A stretch of DNA of 64,000 nt. Source: Dryas octopetala (taxonomy: Eukaryota > Streptophyta > Magnoliopsida > Rosales > Rosaceae). Below, in pieces: positions 58,201 to 64,000 of this stretch (the first letter of the stretch is position 1; the number at the start of each line of letters is the position of its first letter). The DNA lies in the NCBI GenBank assembly GCA_963921425.1, contig OY992838.1, positions 15,438,001 to 15,502,000 on the forward strand, in the 5' to 3' direction. The notes beneath the pieces are model-generated. The model searched no databases. It was not told the DNA's origin and saw only the letters and a list, made by a program, of their open reading frames with translations. The translations under genes and the position numbers were made by a program.

Positions 58201-60800
58201 TAGAGATAAGTGATGAGCATAAAGAACAACTTAAACGTTTATCTCTAAATTCTGACTATTCTGATAATGAAGTTGCAGGTCTTAGTGATTATGAGGAAAA
58301 TGATTCTAGTCAGGATAATTGTGCCTGCAAAACTATTAATGTTATTACTAAACAAGATGGGTTTTTGCTAGATCTTATTGACAGGATAGAAGATCCTAGT
58401 GAGAAAAGAAAAGCCTTAGAAGGATACTTAGAAACCCTAAAATGGGAATCTGATCATGAAGAAAGAAAAGGTCAAGATAAGATTAAAAAATCTTATGAAC
58501 CTTATTCATTTCAAGAAGTCCTAAATAGGATCAAGAGACCGCAACAAAAGGAAATAACAGTTGCTGACCTAAAAACTGTGGTCAATCAACTTAAAGATGA
58601 GGTCAAACTCTTTAAAACAAGAATGGAAGTCTTGGAAACATGCCAGGAAAATGAAGAATATTTTAACCAATACTTTCTTGGAGAAGGAGAAAGTCAGCAA
58701 GGAAAAGGTCAAGACCTGGTTCAGCATATACAAAGTATAGAGAAAATTATATACAAAAAATGGTATACGGAGGTAACAATTATAGTAAATATTAATGAAA
58801 AAAACTTTCATTTTCTCACTATTGCCCTTATTGATTCAGGTGCCGACTCAAATTGTTTAAGAGAAGGACTAGTCCCATCCAGATTCTTTACCAAAACTAG
58901 CCAAGTGCTAAGAGTAGCCAACGGAAGAAGGATGGACATCAAGTACAAACTACCCCACTCAGCAGTTTGTAACAATGGTGTTTGTCTTGACGCACCATTC
59001 ATCCTGGTTAAAGACTTGAACCAGGCTTGTATCTTAGGAACTCCTTTTCTCAGTACCTTGTACCAGTCAGGGCCCATCTCAATAGATCAAACAGGGATCA
59101 AAGGTAAGATACAAGGTATAAAAATAAATTTCCCTTTTATAATAGAGCCTTTAGCACGACAAGTAAATTCCCTAAATAACCTCATTAAAAGAAAAAAGAA
59201 TTTTATACTGTCATTAAAAGGAGAAATTAGGAACAAGAGGACTATACAAATGTTGCAAGACCCCAAGGTTGAAAAGAAAATACAAGATCTAAAAGATCTT
59301 ATTATTAAGGAAGTCTGCTTTGATCTTCCAACAGCATTTTGGAATAGAGAAAAGCACATTGTTATTCCTCCCTATGAACCTGACTTTAAAGAGTCGATGA
59401 TCCCTACCAAGGCTAAGCCCATCCAAATGAATAAAACTCATTTGGAACTATGCGAAAAGAAAATAAAGAATCTCTTAAAAAAAAGGATTAATCCGCAAAA
59501 GCAAATCCCCATGGAGCTGTCCAGCCTTCTACGTTGAAAAAGCTGTAGAAATCGAACGCGGGGTTCCAAGGTTAGTAATTAATTATAAAGCTTTAAATAA
59601 AGCATTAAGATGGATAATGTATCCAATCCCAAATAAAAGGGATTTGTTAAATAGATTACATGAAGCCGTGATCTTCTCAAAATTTGATATGAAATTTGGA
59701 TTTTGGCAAGTCCAGATCAGAGAAGATGAAAGGTACAAAACAGCTTTTACTGTACCTTTTGGACATTACGAATGGAATGTCATGCCATTTGGGCTTAAAA
59801 ATGCACCATCTGAATTCCAAAATATCATAAATGATATTTTTAACCCTTATTCTCTTTTCACTATTACTTATATTGATGATGTTTTAATTTATTCCTCCTC
59901 TCTGGAAGAACATTTTAAACATGTTAACATCTTTCTTAAAGTGGTGAAAAATGCAGGGTTAGTTGTTTCAAGCAAGAAGATAGTCTTATTTCAGACTAAA
60001 ATAAGATTTCTTGGACATAACATTGATCAGGGAACAATCGTCCCTATTGACAGAGCCATTGCTTTTGCAGATAAATTCCCAGATGAGTTAAAAGACAAAA
60101 CTCAATTACAGAGATTCCTGGGAAGTCTAAATTATATCTCAGATTTTTACCAAGATCTTGCTAAAATAAGCAAGCCATTATATGAGAGGTTAAAGAAAAA
60201 CCCTCCTCCTTGGGATAAAAAACATACCCAAGCTGTAAAAACCTTAAAGGCTCATGTCAAGGAACTTCCTTGCTTATCTATTCCTAAACCAGGAATGTTC
60301 AAAATTGTCGAAACGGATGCTTCAGAAAAGGGTTATGGAGGAATCCTTAAACGAAAGGATTTAAATTCAAAAAAAGAAGAATTGGTCAGATTCACTTCAG
60401 GAGTTTGGAATAGTGCGCAAAAAAATTATGCCACAATCAAAAAAGAAATTTTGGCTATTGTTTTTAACTGTTACCAAATTTGAAAGTGATTTACTAAACC
60501 AAAAGTTTTTTATATGTGTTGATTGCAAAGCTGCTAAAAAAGTTTTACAAAAAGATGTCAAAAACCTGGCCTCTAAACAAATTTTTGCCAGATGGCAAAC
60601 CATTCTCTCTGCTTTTGATTTTGACATTGATTATATAAAAGGGGAGGATAATTCTCTTCCCGATTTTCTAACAAGAGAATTTCCGCAGGGCAAGAATGAG
60701 AAGAGGTTCTTATTTCAGGAAAGGTTCGGGTTCAAGAATGAACCAAAGACAACAGCAGAAAGCTCAACAACACTCAGTGGCTTAGAGAGCCCCAGCCTGA
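58200..60800 (+). mobile_element. EPRV protease, reverse transcriptase and RNase H
   Basis: An acidic linker leads to an aspartic protease motif (ALIDSGADSNCL, about 58825-58865), the reverse transcriptase (FDMKFGFWQ, TYIDDVLIYS, about 59620-60250) and RNase H (TDASEKGYGGIL onward, about 60315-60680, ending near DFLTREF). Fossil, broken. Confidence 0.85.
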
Positions 60801-61031
60801 GGAGCCTAAAAGGACTCCTTATTATCCCTCTTTGGAGGTTTCGATCTGTAGCCATAATTGAAAATCAAGATTTAACTAATCCTCCACCAGAAGTTGCTAA
60901 AAAGTACCTGGTGAATCACTGTAGCCCTTCACAGGGAAATAAATTACAGAGATTCCTGAGAAGTCTAAATTATATATGTCTCAGATTTTTACCAAGATCT
61001 TGCTAAAATAAGCAAGCCATTATATGAGAGG

Positions 61032-61757
61032 TGCATCGATGACGCTGCGAGCTAGCTCAACTCTTTCAGGAGCTCGACGTGAATGACTTAGAACTTGCAA
61101 GGTCGCAAACTCCAAGCAACGAGCTCGACTCGAAGAGAGCTTAGACCTGCGAGATCGCCCCTGCAAGGAAATGGACCCAGTTCGACAAGAGCTCGGCAAA
61201 GCTCGACCTTAACACACGCTCTTACTTTGATGAGCTCAAACAACATTTTGCCCTAACTCTCCGCCTTATGGCCGCGAAACCCAAGCTCGACCCAAAGCGA
61301 GTTCCAACATGCGAGCTCTAATCGCTACTTACATGCTCGAACCAAGACCTGCAAGCTCATGCAGCTCCGACTCCCATGTTCCACCACGAGCTTGACGAAC
61401 ATCGATGGGCAAGCTCAACCACTGCGACGGATCTCGATGGTCGATGTTCAACCTCGGTTGATGCATGGGCTTGATCTCAGTCCTCCACAATATGCGACGG
61501 GCTCAACTCGAATAACCCATACTATACGAGTTGAAGAACAAAGAAGAGAAAACAAAGCAAAAATGATACTTTGATACTAATTAATGTATTGACAAGTGTA
61601 GACAAAGACAGTTGAGTTTCTTCCAGTGTAATAAAGTACATACAAATACAATACAATACTAGTCAATGAAAGCAATCTTTGAGTACGAAGCAACTAATAA
61701 CCCAACAAGTAAAAATTAAAAAACAAGCATTGCAATTGCATATACAAGTAAATTTAA
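61032..61757. other. Unrecognised GC-richer block with repeated AGCTCGA words
   Basis: 61032-61560 contains about a dozen occurrences of agctcga, agctcaa or close variants at irregular spacing. This is unlike the AT-rich DNA around it. Frames are broken and no domain is visible. It begins exactly where viral sequence ends. It may be part of another element, perhaps an LTR or the displaced interior of the CACTA element; neither can be shown here. Confidence 0.4.
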
Positions 61758-61772
61758 TCAAATATCTTCATT

Positions 61773-61939
61773 AAATTAAATTAAGTCAAGCTTTGAGTTT
61801 TTGGTTGATCACTGGTTCATCGTAGATTAGTTAGTATGTTTGGTGTTGTCATTTTTGTTTTCTACTGCTTTGTAAACATGTTATTTGTCTTTGGGCTTGT
61901 TTAATGAATTGATGTTTCATTGGCAAAAAAAAAAAAAAA
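61773..61939 (+). mobile_element. 5'-truncated LINE with 15-bp target duplication
   Basis: A 167-bp insert ends in an A-run of about 14. It is flanked by an exact 15-bp duplication, tcaaatatcttcatt (61758-61772 and 61940-61954). The T-rich wording before the tail (gcttgtttaatgaattgatg, then TTGGC and A residues) is typical of plant L1-type LINE 3' ends. No coding part remains because of 5' truncation. Confidence 0.85.
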
Positions 61940-62107
61940 TCAAATATCTTCATTCCATGAGAATTAGAATCCACAAATTAATGATTACAAGGTCATAACA
62001 CTTGCATCAAGTCCCCATTAGTTACCTACATTCTTAAGTGTGTGTGGTCAATTTAGGAATTATCACACCTGCTGGTAGTGCATGAAGTGATTCGTTTGTG
62101 TTGTGCA

Positions 62108-64000
62108 GATATTCCTAAAAGATTCTCAATCATGCTGCATCATGGTGGAGAGTTGGGATATGAAGACTACAAAGGAGGAAATGTAACTTGAATAGACTAT
62201 TGTGATAAAGACTTGATATCTTTGGCCCAAATTAATGTCATGGCTGAGAAGTTGGGGTATGAGGATACTTTCATTTTCTATTATTACAAAATTCTAGGAA
62301 TTGATTTTAAGGATGGAATTAAGTGGTTGAAGTGGGAAAATGATGTTGTCCAGATGGCTAGATATGTGGAGATGATATCTCAGTTATGCATATGTACTTT
62401 GGGCACTCCATTAATGGTAATAACAAAGTCTCTAAGTCAACCTTGATGCTTGGACCTTCACCACCAGTAAGTGATAATGAGGATGGACCAATGCCTAGTG
62501 TCAACCTTGGTGTAGATGATATTTTGGGAGGTGGTGGTGATTTTGTTGGAGAAGATGATGGTGCTGCATCAAATAAAGGTGTACCAGATGATTTTGTTGA
62601 TAATGATTATGGACCTGATGATGACCACCCTGTTTTCAAAAGGTTCGTGGGTGGTACTCTTGATGCTCAAGACAAGAGAGACAGACCTATTCATGTGCCT
62701 CCACCTCCAAATGATGAAGATGGGGCAGATGGTGAGGCATTAGCTTTTATTTTATTTTATTATGAGGCACTAGTTTTTTTTATTTTAAATAATGCCTTGT
62801 AAAATAACCACATAATTTTATATATTTTAAATAATGTCTTGTAAAATAACTTCAAATGCTAATGTGAAGAGAATATTAATGCATGAAGGACTACTGCCAA
62901 TGCTAATGATGAAGTGAACAAGGCAGACCAAACTGAACGTGGTGTTGGTCAAGAGAACAATGTAGACCACACTCAACCTGGTGTTAGTGAAGGGAACAAT
63001 GGCCATCGGACTGAACCTGTTAAAAGACCTAGATAAAGAGGGAGTAGTAGCACTATGGCAGAAGTGGAGAGGATGAAAGAAAGTCTGAATGTGGATGAAC
63101 TTGAGGATATTGAGGAAGGATATTGTACTGAGGAGCTTGGAGAGGTGATGGACCTGATGATGAGGGAGGGGTTGTTAGATGGCTAGAGTTCATATGTGGC
63201 CAGTTGTTCAAAGATGCAGAACTTTTCAGGGCAGCAGTGAGGATGTATTCTATTAAGAATGAATATGGGAAGATTAAATTCACGAGAAATTCTATTTGGA
63301 AGCTGAATGCCATGTGTGACAAAGTTGGTTGCCCTTGGATGATTAGGGCTGGCAAGATGTATGGAGATGATATTTTGCAAGTGAAAAAGTTATACAAGTA
63401 TCACACATGCACCTTACTGCATGCTAATCGCAATGTGTATAGTAGATGGCTTGCTGACATGTACATTGATAAGATAAAGCTTATCCCCAATTGTTCAGCA
63501 GAGTCCTTTAGAGACATAGTTGAAAAAGAATGGAAAGTGGATTGCCCTATGGGTCAAGCATATAGGGCACTGAGGATAGCTCGTACGCAAATTGAAGGCA
63601 CCTTTGCAGAGCAATACTCAAAGCTATAGGACTACTGTGGGGAGCTTAGAAGGACTAGCCCTGGGACCACTGCGGTGCTTAAAATGGATGATGAGAGGTT
63701 TATGAGGATGTATATATGTTTAGGGGCTTGCAAGGAGGGGTTTAAGAGAGGGTGTAGGCCATTGGTTGGCTTTGATGATTGTCACTTAAAAAGTGTATTT
63801 GGGGGTCATTTTCTATCTGCAGTAAGGGTAGATGCCAATGAAGAAACTTGGGTAATCGCATATGCTGTTGTTGAGGTTGAAGGCAAAGACTCTTGGAAGT
63901 GGTTTCTCGAACTGCTAACAGATGATCTTGAAATTGAGAACCAGCACCATTACACCTTCATTTCAGACCAGCAAAAAGGACTACTACTAGCTATTCAAGA
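62108..64000 (+). pseudogene. Second MULE transposase gene, PB1-like/MuDR type, runs off the window
   Basis: After an acceptor-like tgtgcag (62101-62107), the sequence reads FSIMLHHGGELGYEDYKGG and IDYCDKDL, a PB1-like domain found at the N-terminus of many plant MuDR-type transposases. An acidic stretch follows (62450-62750). Then comes the MuDR zinc-binding region (LFRAAVRMYSIKNEYGKI, later CDKVGCPWMIRA, from about 63200) and the MULE catalytic domain (LVGFDDCHLKSVFGGHFLSA, then IAYAVVEVEGKDSWKWFL), still open at 64000. It has an in-frame stop in the PB1-like part (a TGA where tryptophan is expected), another stop near 63628 and at least two frame changes (near 62400 and near 63180), so it is not functional. 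FDDCH replaces the more usual LDGCH. TIRs are not in the window. Confidence 0.85.

Larger units (their letters stand above)
51546..61031 (+). mobile_element. Endogenous pararetrovirus, Caulimoviridae, petuvirus-like, rearranged
   Basis: Fossil viral DNA integrated next to the CACTA gene. From left to right: an inverted fragment (51546 to about 52350, minus) of the region before the coat protein; a direct copy of the reverse transcriptase-to-end part (about 52353-54530); one non-coding intergenic region (about 54530-55090); then a unit running from movement protein to RNase H (about 55300-60800); and a short repeated RT piece at the right edge (about 60950-61031). The two RT copies begin about 7.2 kb apart, close to the genome size of petuviruses. 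They differ at about 17 of 255 residues, so it is not very recent. It is broken, with roughly eight to ten breaks in the longer unit and more in the partial copies. Confidence 0.9.

Noticed and set aside
51557-64000. Right terminus of the CACTA element.
   Set aside because: I searched by eye for TTTTTGTAGTAGTG and close variants and found none.
1-64000. tRNA, rRNA, snoRNA genes or a CRISPR array.
   Set aside because: No cloverleaf box motifs, rRNA cores or regularly spaced repeats were noticed; the only tRNA-like match is the pararetroviral primer-binding site at 55078.

Overview
This window is plant nuclear DNA, most likely from a woody eudicot. Rosaceae is my best guess from the style of the TIR, F-box and p24 proteins and of the repeats, but this is not proven. 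It is gene-poor. I can support three host loci: a TIR-domain resistance-type exon (about 19.7-20.2 kb, minus), a complete four-exon p24-delta cargo receptor gene (27729-32938, minus) and a complete three-exon F-box/LRR-like gene (43537-45148, minus). Almost everything else is transposable-element DNA, often nested.

Layout. 1-4675: 3' end of a SIRE/Maximus-like copia element whose long LTR carries a 967-bp hAT-type insert with a perfect 8-bp target duplication. 5671-13663: an 8-kb Mutator-like element (MULE) with about 1.1-kb terminal inverted repeats, set in a TA microsatellite. It has a FAR1-type transposase gene reading in from the right, a small GRF-zinc-finger/coiled-coil/membrane protein gene reading in from the left, and a captured, broken fragment of the shikimate-pathway gene for dehydroquinate dehydratase/shikimate dehydrogenase. 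14660-22540: several MITEs, a 1.1-kb tandem duplication, a solo LTR lodged in a MITE end, the TIR exon and a 565-bp foldback. 24165-27471: a 3.3-kb palindrome. 33091-36804: a deleted hAT element that has itself received two more elements. 37616-41127: a gypsy-type LTR and a short copia element. 46865-51545: the 5' part of a CACTA element with a nearly complete TNP2 gene. 51546-61031: rearranged endogenous pararetrovirus (Caulimoviridae, petuvirus-like) DNA abutting the end of that TNP2 gene. 61773-61939: a 5'-truncated LINE with a 15-bp target duplication. 62108-64000: start of a second MULE of the PB1-like/MuDR type.

The most interesting object is the 8-kb MULE. Its architecture is a transposase plus a second, convergent gene, each starting at one of two nearly identical TIRs. 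That recalls maize MuDR, but the second gene is unlike mudrB, and the element also carries host-gene exons, which Pack-MULEs usually do without a transposase. A small MITE nearby (14660-15062) shares its ACAGG terminus and its TA-microsatellite setting. A third element at about 33.27-33.67 kb also sits in TA repeats. Several otherwise different MITEs share one internal sequence module. Three tiny 16-18-bp insertions with target duplications look like LINE insertions that stopped almost at once.

The p24-delta protein should cycle between ER and Golgi, and the F-box protein should serve an SCF ubiquitin ligase. No operon-like or pathway clustering of host genes is apparent. No RNA genes or CRISPR arrays were seen. 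Coordinates of element ends without a target duplication are approximate.
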